From Annona cherimola (taxonomy: Eukaryota; Streptophyta; Magnoliopsida; Magnoliales; Annonaceae): 64,000 bases of DNA. The stretch lies in the NCBI GenBank assembly GCA_030490835.1, contig CM059972.1, positions 36,683,452 through 36,747,451 of the forward strand. The letters run 5' to 3'. Of the stretch, positions 21,837 through 34,467 are shown in pieces; the stretch's first letter is position 1, and every line of letters starts with the position of its first letter. Under the pieces are notes generated by a model. The model worked only from the letters and a program-made list of their open reading frames with translations. It made no database searches and was not told the origin of the DNA. The translations under genes were made by a program, and so were the position numbers.

Positions 21837-24800
21837 CTAAATTAATTCAATCATTCTCATGTCATTTCTAATCTTATAAAATGCTTCTTTTGCTAGGGGC
21901 TTTGTAAATATGTCTGCAACTTGATCCTCTGTTCTTACATATACCAAACATATGTCATGATTTTCTACATGTTCTCTAATGAAATGGTGTCTAAGGTCTA
22001 TATGTTTGGTCCTAGAATGCAATACTGGATTCTTGGTTAGACATATGGCACTAGTATTATCACATCCGATGGGTATATCTTTAAAATCCATGCCATAGTC
22101 CCTAAGTTGTTGTTTCATCCAAAGTAATTGGGCACAACAGCTCCCGGCGGCAATGTATTCGGCTTCCGCCGTAGATAGAGCAACACTAGTTTGTTTTCTT
22201 GAAAACCATGAAACCAACATGTTCCCAAGAAATTGACATGTTCCACTAATGCTTTTTCTATCTACTTTGTAACCGGCAAAATCCGCATCCGAGTAGCCGA
22301 TTAGATCAAAATTAGAGCCCTTTGGATACCAAAGTCCTATATTGGTAGTGTCAACTAGGTATCTGAAAATTCTTTTCACAGCTACCAAGTGTGATTCTTT
22401 TGGACATGATTGAAATCTAGAGCACATACACACACTAAACAATATATCAGGCCTAGAGGCAGTTAAATACAACAATGAACCTATCATGCTTCTATACAAT
22501 TTTAAATCAACTATTTTTCCTTTTTCATCTTTGTCGATTTTGATTGTTGAGCTCATTGGCGTGTTTGCTCCTTTGCTATTTTCCATGCCAAACTTCTTCA
22601 GCATTTCTTTGATATACTTGGACTGGTTAATGAAGATTCCTTCATTTAATTGCTTGATTTGCAGTCCAAGGAAGAAGTTTAGTTCTCCCATCATGCTCAT
22701 TTCAAATTCTTTCTGCATAAGCTCAGAAAATTCTTGACAAAGAGTTTCATTAGTAGCACCAAAAATGATATCATCAACATAAATTTGAATGATCAAAATG
22801 TCTTTTTCTTTATACTTGATAAACAAAGTGGTGTCTACCTTTCCTTTTTGAAAATCATGATCAATCAGAAATTTGCTTAGTCTATCATACCAAGCCCTTG
22901 GAGCTTGTTTTAATCCATATAATGCTTTGGTTAACTTGTACACAAATTTAGATTGATCTTTCTCCTCAAATCCAGGTGGTTGTTCAACATACACCTCTTC
23001 ATTTATATATCCATTCAAAAATGCACTTTTAACATCCATTTGAAACAATTTAAAGTTCATATGAGATGCAAAAGCTAATAAGATGCGAATTGCTTCCAAT
23101 CTAGCAACCGGGGCATAGGATTCCTCAAAATCTATTCCTTCTTCTTGTGAGTATCCTTTTGCCACAAGTCTAGCTTTGTTTCTCAGTACAAGTCCACTTT
23201 CATCTAATTTGTTCCTAAAGACCCACTTGGTGCCAATAACAGTACAATCGTTTGGTCTAGGAACAAGGTGCCAAACTTGATTTCTTTCAAATTGATTTAG
23301 CTCTTCTTGCATAGCTATAATCCAGTTCTCATCATCAAGAGCTTGATCAATATTAGAAGGTTCAATTTTAGATACAAAGGCGTATTGTCCACAAACATTT
23401 TGTTTTGATCTTCTAGTTTTTACACCTTCATATACATTCCCTATAACTTGTTCAATTGGATGGGCGTGTTTGAATTTCAAATCAGTTGGAGGTTTATAAT
23501 TATTACCTTCACTTACCCTTTCCTCCATTGAATCTTCTTGCTTTTCCACATGCAGTTTTTCAAAATTGCTTGCTACATCATCTGCATCACTTAAATCATC
23601 TTTTCTTTTGTAGCATGAGTTAGTTTCATCAAAAACAACATGTATGGACTCTTCTACAACTTGGTTTCGTTTATTGAATACTCTATATGCTTTGCTATTT
23701 GATGAGTACCCAAGGAATATTGCCTCATCACTTTTAGCATCTAATTTTCCCAAGTTGGTTTTTCCATTGTTCAAAACATAGCATGTGCATCCAAAAGCAT
23801 GAAAATAAAAAATATTCGGTTTCCTTCCTTTCCATAGTTCATATGGGGTCTTTTTCAAGATTGCTCTAATGGTAACTCGATTCAAAACATGACAAGCTGT
23901 ACTCACAGCTTCACCTCAAAATTTCTTGGATAATTTGCTCTCATTTAGCATTGTTCTAGCCATCTCTTGTATAGTTCTGTTTTTCCTTTCAACTGCTCCA
24001 TTTTGTTGTGGAGTTCTTTGTGCAGAAAATGTGTGATGAATTCCTTTTTCATTACATAATTCTATGAATCGTTTGTTTTCAAATTCACCACCATGATCAC
24101 TTCTTATAGTCATAATAGTACTTTGTTTTTCATTTTGCACCAAATTTACAAAAGTTGAAAACATAGGGAAGGCTTCATCTTTGCTAGCTAAGAGAATTAT
24201 CCATGTGAATCTTGAAAAATCATCAACAATAACAAATACAAATTTCTTTCCACCAATGGTTAAAATATCGGATGACCCATATAGATCCATGTGTAGCAAT
24301 TCAAGTGGCCTAGTGGTGGAGATTTCCTTTTTGGTAGAGAAAGGCATTTTAGGTTGTTTAGATAATTGACATGCCTTACAAATTTTGTCTTTGTCATATT
24401 TCAACTTTGGCAAGCCTTCTACCAAACTTTTCTTCCATAGGGTCTTTATATTTCTCATGTTTATATGTCCAAGCCTTTTATGCCAAACCCATGGATCATT
24501 ATCAATGGCCATTAGACATTGACCATCTAGTTCATCAAGTGAAACCAAATATACATTTCCATGTCTTTTTCCACTAAACATGATATGTTCTCCATCAAAT
24601 ACATTACATATAGATGATTCAAACACAACCTTGTATCCTTTATCACATAATTGACTAATACTCATTAGGTTATGCTTGAGTCCTTCAACAAACAAAACAT
24701 CTTCCATGCATGCATTTGAAATGCTATAAATGTTTCCTTTACCTTTAATTTTACCTTTCTCGTTATTACCAAAGGCAACCGTTCCATCGTTGCAAGACTT

Positions 24801-24890
24801 AAGTTTATGAAATAGACTTCTTTCTCCGGTCATATGCCTTGAACAACAGCTGTCCATGAACCATACATTGTTTGCCTTTGCCTTGAACAA
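21837..24890 (-). pseudogene. pol: Pol of element B, one stop
   Basis: One frame of 1018 codons, read from 24890 to 21837, is broken only by TGA at 23916-23918, where Trp is expected before GEA. Domains: protease, where the active-site D-S-G reads D-S-C (codon 24846-24848, GGT to TGT); GAG-pre-integrase WHKRLGH; integrase core with LHMDLYG, IRSDHGGEF and NGAVERKNR, all three acidic residues present; RT with [10 protein letters not shown] and YVDD; RNase H with [23 protein letters not shown] and [15 protein letters not shown]. It ends MRMIELI-stop at 21837. Apart from two point changes it is the best-preserved pol here. The protease change alone should stop processing. Confidence 0.92.
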
Positions 24891-24914
24891 ATCTGAAAAA
24901 TAAAAAGGTAAATC

Positions 24915-26757
24915 TCATCTCTTTGGTACCCATTTTATGGGTCCATTTGGGTTAGTAATATTATTCAATCTTTGTTGCTCTAACTTAGAAAGCCCAAATC
25001 TTGTGTTCCTTGGAACCCAAACTAATTTTGCTCCATGGTCATATAATTTCTTAAAGTTACACTTATAGGCTTTATGACCCATTTTATTGCAGAAATTGCA
25101 AGCCATTGGTAATCTAGGAGTAGGCCTCCAAGTATATTTTGATTCAAATGTTGGCCTTCTAGTCCACATAATATTTTTCCTTCTTGGCTTGTATATCGGT
25201 GCAGTTTTAGTTTGATATTTTTCAAGTATTGGCACATTCGATTTGCCACTTTCTTTTTGCTCAAATGTATGATATCCAAGGCCTTTTTATTTGTTTGAGC
25301 AGTCATGTTCAGAAACATCTTTACATTTTCTCCAGGATTAGAGAATTTGCTAATGATTCATTTAATGATTTGTTCTCCTTTTTCAATTTTTCTATCTCTT
25401 TTATCAATGATTCATTTTCTTCTTTCAGTTTTGTTGATTTTTCAGCTAGTTTTCCATTTTCAATAATAATGAAGTTACATTGTTGTCTCTTCAATGTTAA
25501 CTTGTTTCCTAGCTTTTTGATTTCCTCATATAATGAATCATAAGCTTGTACATTTTGTTGAGAAGAAGAATAATTTGATTGAGAATAGCAAGGTTTGGAA
25601 GTTACCTCTTCATTGCTTGTACATTTTGTTGAGATGGTTTGTTCTTCCAAAACTTCAGTTGTGTTCAAACAAAATAAGTCTTCTTCTTGTTCGATCCGTG
25701 CCATGCAGCATATTCTTACGCAGTTTGCTGCATCGTTATCATCGGTTGAAGAGCTGCTTGTTGATGAAGTCTCTTCATTAACATACATGCCTCTTCCCTT
25801 TGGCCTTTGGTATTTTCTGCCTTCATGTCCTTCCTTCCTCTCTTGATACTCTTTTGATTTTTCTTCCGGCGTAGGACATTGAGCTTGTATGTGTCCTATC
25901 CCGCCGCATTTGTAGTACTTCGTTGGCTCCTTCTTCTTCTCTCTCCGTGTTCTTTCTTTGAAGTCCTTGAAGTTCCTTTCTTTTCTCATAAATTTTTGGA
26001 ATTTGCGAGTGAGAAGTGCAATATCTTCATTATCATTATGAGACGAGGAGGTAGACTCTTCTGAGTTGTGTGCCGCTTTTAACGCAATGATTTTCTTCCC
26101 TTTGTGATTGTCTTCGTTTATTCTCTTAATTAGCTCATGTGACATTAATGAGCTAATTAGATCTTCTAGCTTTAGTGTATTTAGGTCTTTAGCTTCTTCA
26201 ATTGCCGTAATCTTTGGAGTCCAAGATTCCGGTAGAGCTTTTAGTATCTTCATGACCTGTTCAGATTCAGAAATAGCCCTTCCAAGACCTTTCAATGCGT
26301 TAGTAATTTTAGAAAATCTTGCAAACATCTCAGAAACGTTTTCAGTTTCTAACATTCTAAAGCTTTCCAATTCTCCTATCAAAATATTTCTCCTAGTCCC
26401 TTGGACTTGAGAAGTTCCTTCATAGATAGATGTTAAAGTATCCCATATCTCTTTAGCGGTTAGGCACGAGGATACTCTATCATATTCAGAGGCCGTAAGA
26501 GCACAAAATAAAGAGTTCATAGCCTTAGCATTGCTCTTGACGGTTCTTACTTCCTCTTCGGTCCATTTGGAAGCTCTTTCATCAATTGTCAAAGTTACAC
26601 CGTCTTGGATTGCAATCCAAGAGTCCATATCGGTAGCCACAATGAGTTGCTTCATACGAAGCTTCCAATAACCGAAATTGTTCCCATCAAACAATGGTGG
26701 CCTAGTAAATGATTGGCCCTCTGCAAAAGCGGGAACGGAAGTAGATTGGGATGCCAT
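24915..26757 (-). pseudogene. gag: Gag of element B, frameshifted
   Basis: ATG at 26757 (MASQSTSVPAFAEG). The first frame runs about 478 codons, to 25321, through the capsid region and the first knuckle, which reads YYKCGGIGHIQAQC, so its first Cys is Tyr. A frameshift near 25350 then ends it (SLILEKM). The correct frame is partly recovered downstream, with a second shift near 25280, and includes an intact second knuckle CNFCNKMGHKAYKC, ending IKWVPKR at 24915. Length without lesions would match the 600-codon gag of C. Non-functional. Confidence 0.9.
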
Positions 26758-26792
26758 GATAATAGGATCTCTTTGGTTTATCTCAAAGACCC

Positions 26793-26804
26793 GCTTTGAT
26801 ACCA
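26793..26804 (-). other. Primer-binding site, element B
   Basis: The minus strand reads TGGTATCAAAGC two bases after the 5' LTR; one mismatch to the initiator tRNA-Met complement, as in element A. Confidence 0.85.
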
Positions 26805-26806
26805 CT

Positions 26807-28510
26807 TGTTGGTCCGAGTTGATGGCAATTACCCAAGAGGGGAGGGGTGAATTGGGTATTTAAAAATTTATAACTTAAACAGAAACTTTACCCCGGAATA
26901 ATCTAGTCCCCTTAATGAAGAAACGAAATGGAAAGCAATATAATGTAGAGAGTAGAAATATAAATCAAGCACACAAGATTTTTATAGTGGTTCGGGCAAC
27001 CTCCCTACTCCACTCTTCCAAGCTCACACTCCTTGTGACTTGGGTTCCACTATTGTATTCTCTCAATAGTGTTAGAGCCACTGCTCTCTTCTAGATTTCA
27101 GCTCTAGGGGGCATAAACAACACACTGCACAAGTAGGTGATGAGTCTCACTCCAATAACACACTACTTTGCATACACTTGATCTTAGCTACCCAAGCTAA
27201 ATCAAGCTTAATACAATTAAACGAAATAACAAAAGAAGTCTACACTTTACAGATGTGTAGAAGCGATTTGGCGCAGAGAAGAACTTGTAATATAGGCTTT
27301 GAAGATTCAGAGATTGAGCTCTAGCATTTTGAAGCAGAGTTCTTCTTCTTTGAATGGCTTGATCTCTTTGAAGCTCTTGGATATAGGAGTTAAGCACACT
27401 TAATGATTCTCAGCTACTTCCCTCGTCCACAATAACTCCCTTCTATAATTGTGGAGGGAATCCGAACGTTTGAAGGTGGTTGGCGCGCATTAAATGCGCC
27501 AACGTTCGAAAATTATCCGACCGTTGCGACCCAAGTCGCATGCGGAGATGACTTCGGATGCGACTTCGCCCAAGTCGTAGATGGAGTCGACTTCGGGTGC
27601 GACTTCGCCTCTCCGTCGCAACTTGAAGTTCCAGGTCGGGTCGACTTGGGTATCGACTTGACCCAAGTCGCAGGTGAAGTCGACTTCGGGTGCGACTTCA
27701 CCTTTTCAGGTTCCAAGTCTTAGTCTTGAGTCGACTTTGGCTTCAGACTTTAACTCAAGTCGATCATGGAGTCGACTTGGGTTGCGACTTGACTTGGTCT
27801 TTGCAAAATATGCTTTGATCCTCATTGATTTGCTTCTATCTTGTTTGGCTTTCTTCCTTTAGTTGCTTTCATTCTAGAATGGCTACTTATACTTGTAGAT
27901 CTTGTGATTCTTTGAAGAGCTTGACTTTGATTCTTCTTGAATTAGCTTGAACCTTGTGAATCTTTGAAGAACTTGAATCTTGCATGGTAGATTCATGCAC
28001 CTTGCTTGCTTTTGATTCATATTGATCTTCATGACTTGATTATTTCTTCATCTTGGAGCATGCTTGAATCTGCATCTTTGATCTTGGAAAAACTCAAGTC
28101 GCACTTGGGGTCGACTTCGTCCGCAACTTCGCCCAAGTCGCAACTGGAGTCGACTTCGTTTGCGACTTCGGTATACTTCTGTCCCAAATTCAACTCTGGA
28201 CGGTTTTTCCCGACTGAAGTCGATGCTGGAGTCGACTTCGTTTCCGACTTGGCTTCCCAAGTCGCAAGTGGAGTCGACTTCGCCTGCGACTTCACCTGTT
28301 CTTCTCCCATTTTCAACTCTGGACAGTTTTGGCTCTTTGAAGTCGTTCTTGGAGTCGACTTGGAGAACGACTTGGCCTTCCATGCTCTCTTTTCTTTAAA
28401 TGTATATGCCTTAAACATTTCCCCAAACATGTTAGTAGCCAAGACATTCTCAAATGGATTTGTTAATCATCAAAATATAGTTTTAGCTAGTTTTCCACAT
28501 ATTTCCAACA
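26807..28510 (-). repeat. 5' LTR of element B (1704 bp)
   Basis: TGTTGG...CCAACA ends are intact on this copy. It carries both AGTCGACT box clusters (27527-27799 and 28094-28370). Two substitutions have destroyed one core (GAGATGAC for GAGTCGAC) relative to the 3' LTR. Confidence 0.92.
27443..27450 (-). promoter_or_regulatory. TATA-like element, LTR B
   Basis: AATTATAG on the minus strand, at the same place as TATATAA in A and TATAAAAG in C. It is a weak match, so promoter strength may be lower in B. Confidence 0.45.
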
Positions 28511-28630
28511 ATAACAAAACTAATCTTGTTCATAAATCAAATCTTCTTTTTCTTTCTCTTTTATAACATGATTATTTATCATAAAACATCATAAGAGAAA
28601 TTCAAAACTTATTTACATTTGTTACTTTAT

Positions 28631-28942
28631 GAAAAAGGAAAAAATTCCTTTTTTCTTATAAAATACTTTTGAAACAACATCAGAAAGAACTTGCTTACTT
28701 AAAAGAAAATTCTTAAAACCATCGACATAAAACATAAAATCCTGTGAAATTAACATTATGGAGAACTTGCTTACTCATAAGCAAATTCCTTAATCCTATT
28801 AACATAAAGCATTGCTAATCTATGACAACATTTGTGATAATTATTTTTATCTTAAAAATGTTGCTTGCTTCCCATGAAACAAACCTTGGGGCTTTTCTTT
28901 AAAGCCATCATTTTCCAAAGCTTGTGGCTTTGCATTAAAGCC
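28631..28942 (-). repeat. Hairpin array, second group, G2 3' LTR
   Basis: Further short perfect inverted repeats with A-rich linkers: GAAAAAGGAA..TTCCTTTTTTC 28631-28655; TTGCTTA..TAAGCAA 28767-28784; GGCTTT..AAAGCC 28890-28906; GGCTTT..AAAGCC 28926-28942. In the uninterrupted LTR this group lies about 1 kb from the first group, within the same predicted second intron. Confidence 0.75.
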
Positions 28943-29057
28943 ATCATTTTCAAAACTTGTGCTTGCCCTTTCGTTAAAACATAATCATAAAAGCATTGAC
29001 ATAATTATCATTTCAACATATAGAGAAAAATCCATAATTTGAAAGGTTCGCATGCTT

Positions 29058-30625
29058 ACTTGAGATCGTTATAATCCTTTTCCTCCATTCTTTTTCTTGC
29101 CTTTGCCTAGATAAATGAAAATAACATTTCATTTATATGCAACACCTCAAATGCTTGCATCCCTTAGGGTTTTCCAACTTACATAAATCGATTTGGATTT
29201 ACATTATACTAGCTTAACCCTTTTGTCTTTCAAGTGGGATGTTCATACATATCAACATAGCCTATACATCACATTATCTATTCATTCCTTTCATTTTTAA
29301 TACCCTTATGTAGGGTAAACGTTTCAACATATTATAAACTTTTATTTAATCCACATATGGGGGTTCCTTACCTCTCATTTATCATTTAACATCCATTCTT
29401 TATATTTTTCACATTGGGTCTCATCTAAGGCACCTATTCATGAGTTAGGGCTACTAATCTAAATTTCAAAATTTTGAGATTTTATAATTTTCTGAAAACA
29501 GCCTTATACTTCCTCATTTTACCATGTTTTCCTTTCATTTTTGCATCTTAGCTACTCATACATGGTCATCCTCCCTTCTTGCCATCCATACTTCCCATAT
29601 TTACTCACTTGAACATGCATATATTATGTGTAATTCAAGTTCATATAAAACAACACTTTGTTTTGACATTTTATCACATTTCCATCCATTTTTTGCATTT
29701 TATCAAATCTTATTTAGTCATTTCTCATCTTTGTCATACATACCCTTTATGTGCTTCCCATTTCTTACACATAGATTATGTGTTTCTTAATATTTTTCAA
29801 AACAACCACTTTGCCTTCTATTTGGCATAATTAATCCACTTAATTAGCACATGATTTAAGTTATTTTCATGGAATCTTAAAGTCTTAATCATAGAGTTTC
29901 AAAAAAGCAACTTTGGCACCCTCCTTTCATGCTTTCAATGTCTAACTTGACACATTGTTCATAACAGATTTTTAATCTATTAATTCCTGCATTTAATCAT
30001 GCTTTTCTCATCCCATATTTAGGGTATTTTCACATATTTAAAACCCATAATTTAGTCGCCTCAAAACAGCAACTTTCCATACCCATTTTGGGTACCCATA
30101 TGGACGTCCATAACATGGTCCCTTAAAAATCAGATTTTCACAAATCTCTTCCATCCAAGGTTGGACGTCCCATATAACCTAGCTTTAGGGTATTTTATCC
30201 TTTAATTCACCCAAATATTAATTGGGTTTAATCCATGCATCATATCCATCTCAAGAGTGAGAATCCAAACCCGTAGACAACTCTAGGTTCCACCCTTCCT
30301 AGGGTCCTTAATCCATACCCAAATCAACGTATGGAAAGCATAAATTCATGAATCATAAGCTAATCATGAAAGATGATTAAAAAAGCAACATAATAAGGGA
30401 ATTTCATAAAATTCCAGCTAGGGTTATTAATCCCAATCATGCTTAACACGTCACTTAGCCTCCTTGAATCCCTTATATTCATTACTTTCATTCAATTCTC
30501 ATTTAATACCCTAATTAAGGGCATCGTAACTCATCATTTAAGGGTTATTATGGTTCAAATTCATGACCCATGAAAGGAGGTCAAAAATTTGGAATTCAAG
30601 AACCCAAAGCTTAACCCATACTTAC
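29058..30625 (-). other. Candidate intron and 47-nt exon, G2 3' LTR
   Basis: On the minus strand a donor-like CAA|GTAAGTATGG begins at 30625. An acceptor-like tract 'tcatttatctag' ends at 29107 before GCAAAGGCAAG. A 47-nt block 29106-29060 follows, then donor-like CAA|GTAAGC at 29059. The other LTR has the same exon length (48556-48510) and a perfect CAG|GTAAGCAAG donor at 48509. A matching acceptor, CCATAGACAG|G, is at 17945. No transcript evidence. Confidence 0.45.
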
Positions 30626-31956
30626 TTGAAAACTAGAATTTCTTGGCTTGGATCATTTCCCACTCGATTTCCTCCCTTTCCTTCCTCTTTTCCTTCTTTT
30701 TTTTTTCTTCTCCTTTCTCCCCTTGCTTGGCCGTGCTTGCTGCTGTCCTTGGGAGAGAATTTTCTCTCTCCACTTTTGCCCAAGATGAACCGTTCACATA
30801 CCCCTCTCCTTTCTTTTGTAATTTGCAATTTGTGGGGCCTACTTTTACACCTCATTTGTAGGGTAATTTATGAGTCCCTTATTCCTTAATAAGTTGGCAA
30901 CATTTCACCCATGAAAAATCATATTTTTACATAACTTTTAATTATCAAAATCTGCCTCAATTAATGCCCATGTTGTTGTCCACTATTCACGTCACTATTC
31001 ACATGGGTTTTTTTGGCATTTTGTGGCTGATATTTTCAGCCCATTTAATCCCTCATTAACTATGATAGAGGTTAGGCTAATTATATGGACATTTTAGGAA
31101 TTTTAAAAAATAAAAAAAATCTGATTTTTGGGTGCTAATCCACCCATCTCTTGCCACACTTGCTATGCTAGTTTGAGCACTTTCTTTAGCTCATTAATTC
31201 CAGCAGCATAGCCAACGAATTTCCACACATATTTAAGCATAAAATAACCTGCATTTCACCTGCATTTGACACCTATTTGGTCCATTAAAAATTACATTTA
31301 GTTCATGCACCTTCTGCCTTAAATGCATGGTACTCTTGGGTGTAAAAGTCAACTGCATACACCTTTTTCTATTCAGGTATTTTCCCAGCATAATTTTCTT
31401 AATCTAATCCTTCTAAAATTTTAATCTCATAATTTTATTCAACCATTTCAAATTTCATCTCAATCCGATTTTTTTAGCTCAAGTTATAGCAATTTGAACT
31501 TAATGGTTGAATTTGAAATATGATCAATTAATTGTCTCACTAATTTCATCAGGGATTTTCAAAATCCAATAATCCCATAAGATCAAACCCATCATCATCT
31601 ATTCCCCTTTCAAATTTCACTTGAATCTGCCTTATAGGCGTTGAGTTATGAATTTTCTATGATTTTCCAACATAATTCAATAATTTCTATTTTAATCTCC
31701 ATTAATTATATCATGGAAATTAAAAAATATATTCGTGCCACATTAGCATGTTCTAATCCTCATTAAGCCCCTCGGGTCATACCGACTCACTTTGGGCTCC
31801 GACAATTAAATTTTTAATCACCGTTTCCAATAGAAACCTTAATTCAAAATGTGGCATAATTCACAAAAATCATTCAAAATCCATTTAATACATATACACA
31901 TCATAATTACATTCCCAATACATATATATGAGTTCTACTTGGGTTCGGGTATCACA

Positions 31957-31975
31957 ATCCTCCCTCCTTTATAAC
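31957..31975 (-). promoter_or_regulatory. Polypurine tract, G2
   Basis: The minus strand reads TTATAAAGGAGGGAGGAT directly before the LTR start TGTGATACCC. The G1 tract before 57019 is similar. This fixes 17495-31956 as the 3' LTR. Confidence 0.85.
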
Positions 31976-33731
31976 AGGTTTCGTCCCAAAACCTATTACA
32001 TTTCAAATGTTGGGGGTAAAGCTCATATAAATTTGCTAACTTATCTTCTTCCTCCAATATTTCAACGGTTCACTATGCTTCCACTGCGCTACTCTGTCCT
32101 AGTGGCATTTTTGGCCTTGGTCCAATAGACCTATCACTTGTCTCTACTATTTCCTGTTTCCTGTTCCCATATGGACATCTCACTGAAATTGTTCATTTCT
32201 TTATGCCATTCATTTCTTATTCTTATGGTAGGCATACTATTATTCTTATACATAGAGAAATTATAGAATTTCTCATCTTATCATAGGGTAAGATCTAGGC
32301 TACCCATTCATTCATAAAAATCTATAACAATCATTTTTACATATCATCAATATAACATAATACATTCATTTTATAATATAAAGCAAAAGTTGCTCTCATA
32401 TAGAGTTTCATATATGAAATTTCATACATGTCTTAGCAAAAAATACTTTTGCTAAGTTATCCATTCTTTCTCCTCTTATAATGTCTACCACTAGATTTTA
32501 CCATCATAGACTATCCATTAGGAATACCGGTACTAAACCAGTCTAAAATATTTTCTTCCTTATCTCCCTTTCCAGTTTTCATAAACTAGTGAGGGTCCTT
32601 ATCATTTTCAATTTTTTTTTCTAATCTCATTTCTTATGAGTATCATAGAGAGATAATTTCTCTCGTACCTATCTTCTGATCACATCAGAATTGAAGAGAA
32701 TTCCAACAATCATTCTTGCCTTCATTTTTTTCATTTATCTACCATTCCTTGCTATGATACACCAACTTCTGTGGCTATGTGTAATCTTCTTTTCCTTCCA
32801 TACATGCTAACTAGGCATAGTTTGCTACATTTTTCTGCATTAAGTTACAGAGACTTCCTATCAACTATAGCTATCGATTGAGTTGATCTTTCTCACTCTT
32901 TTCTTTTCCTACATCAGATTCCTTAATCTTTAAGGTCAAGTTATCCTTGCCCTAATTGTACATGTTCATTATCAACATGTGTTATATGCTGATATCCTGT
33001 TGGAAGATATTTCTTATCATTTCTTCTAGATTACCTTCTTTGATTATGACATAATAGTCATTAGGGTTTCCTATCATTGATAAGCATTGTCAATCAATGT
33101 TTTGACATTACATTTGACTACATGTTCAAACCTTGAACATGTTCTTAGGTTCAGTCATCCACCGCTCAGCTTGAACAAAATCTAATTCACCTGTGAACTT
33201 AGGTGGATGCTCAACTAGAAAGGTGTTGATAACCTCCCTACTTGCTCTTATCATAACTTCATCAATCTTTAAGGATTTTGGTACTAGGTTAAGAGTCATT
33301 ACTTGTACCGGTCCGTCTTTTCGCCTTCTTCTAATTGGTCCTATTGGGCCTTTCATATTTCTATCTCCTTATCATTCATTCTTATATGAAGTAAGGCCTA
33401 CATCGTCCTGTTTCCTTCCTATCTTCTTGTCTAGTCCTATTGGGGAAAATCCAAAGATTTTGAACCATTTCTATCATTTAGGCTACCCAACCTCGGGTGG
33501 CTTATACCACGGCTTCTTTTTATAGCCGTAGTTATCTATTCTTTCTACTTGTGAGGTATTACCTATAGCAATAGTACCTTCAATCCTTTGACTTAGGGTT
33601 TATATTTTTCCGTCGTTAACGAGCTCATGGACTCACTTGTCCTAGTCATTTAGATTTGCTACTGTCTTTTCTTCTTTCCTATGGACTCCTATCGGCAACT
33701 GCCTTTCCCATGTTCAAAACTAAGGTGATAG
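31976..33731 (-). other. G2 internal region, 3' part
   Basis: Apart from the gag scrap at 33126-33356 I see no coding sequence: no protease, RT, RNase H or integrase motif in any frame. It is AT-rich with frequent stops. The piece nearest the LTR reads like the usual end of a gypsy element ('aggttttgggacgaaacc' before the polypurine tract), so pol has been lost between gag and this tail. It is interrupted at 33731 by C. Confidence 0.7.
33126..33356 (-). pseudogene. gag: Gag fragment of G2
   Basis: 76 codons from ATG 33356. The C-terminal half, with FLVEHPPKFTGELDFVQAERWM, matches the G1 gag segment HPPKFAGEPDPLIAEQWI and the start of a gypsy capsid domain. It stops right after MFKV; the continuation shows no further gag. 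The first half has a basic patch (RRRRK). A usual gag is over 300 residues, so this cannot form a capsid alone. It supports G2 being a deleted Tekay-like element. Confidence 0.75.
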
Positions 33732-33858
33732 TGTTGGAAACAATGTTTAAAACAATAAAAATGACCAAATCTTGAGTTTTGATGATTAACAAGAACTAAT
33801 TTTGAGTATATAAAAAGTACTAATATGTTTGCTAAATGTTTAAGGAAAGCAAAGAGGT

Positions 33859-34149
33859 CAAGTCGATCTCCAAGTCGACTTGGACTTCGACTTGGGTGAA
33901 GTCGATCCCAAAGTCGACTCAAATATCGACTTGAGAATGAATCCCAAAAAGCAACAGGTGAAGTCGCAGGTCAAGTCGACTCCACTTGCGACTTGGGAAG
34001 TCAAGTCGCAGACGAAGTCGACTCCAGCATCGACTTGGAGTATCCAGAGCTGAAAAGTGGAAACGAACATAACGAAGTCGCAAACGAAGTCGACTCCAGG
34101 TGCGACTTGGGTGAAGTCGCAGGCCAGGTCGACTCCATCCACGACTTGA
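33859..34149 (+). repeat. Symmetric AGTCGACT box cluster 1 (LTR C)
   Basis: Six exact GTCGAC cores flanked by AAGTCGCA / GCGACTTGG arms. The copy in the 3' LTR is at 43035-43325 and differs at one site (GGTGAAGTC to GATGAAGTC). Confidence 0.88.
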
Positions 34150-34467
34150 GATGTTCAAACTTTCAAAGATGCAGTTTTCAAGATATTCAAGAGGATTTAT
34201 CACTCAAGTCCAAGGAATCAAGATGAAAAACAAATGAGTCAATTTCAAAGTTAAGAATCATGTTCTACATTCAAATCAAGTCTATCAAGCTCAAAGCAAA
34301 TCTTCAAGCTAGCTTCCAAATGAAGTAAAATCCAAGTCATGAAGACCAAGTGAGTCTAAAGCAAAGCAAGGAACATACATATATTGTGCAAGGACTCAAA
34401 GCTTTCAAATGGTTTGCAAGATTCAAGACATTTCAAGAAGATCAAGGCGTTTCTGCAATAGACCAAG

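Larger units (their letters stand above)
19847..28510 (-). mobile_element. Element B: Sirevirus-like Ty1/copia, complete structure
   Basis: Exact duplication ATAAC at 19842-19846 and 28511-28515. The empty site can be read in the other G2 LTR near 47955-47975. The two LTRs (19847-21551, 26807-28510) differ at about 22 positions by eye. Length 8664 bp. It has gag, pol, a tRNA-Met primer site and several polypurine copies, but only 285 bp between the end of pol and the 3' LTR, so the env-position ORF of element C is absent. The terminal dinucleotide of the 3' LTR has changed (TA for TG on the plus strand). Confidence 0.93.
28511..31956 (-). repeat. G2 3' LTR, outer-numbered part (after B)
   Basis: Continues the LTR after the ATAAC duplication and ends GAGTATCACA-type at 31956 (here GGGTATCACA). 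On the minus strand this is the LTR start: an AT-rich U3 about 31956-30870, a purine-rich leader about 30790-30640, a donor-like CAAGTAAGTATG at 30625, an acceptor-like TCTAG|GCAAAGG at 29107 and the hairpins at 28631-28942. The pyrimidine-rich ORF at 30563-30889 is only the complement of the purine leader. The partner copy is 47970-55401 less S1. Confidence 0.9.

Noticed and set aside
30563..30889. 108-codon ORF rich in Ser, Phe and Leu, with a similar one at 54090-54332
   Set aside because: It is the complement of the purine-rich leader of the G2 LTR; low complexity and present in both LTRs as non-coding sequence.
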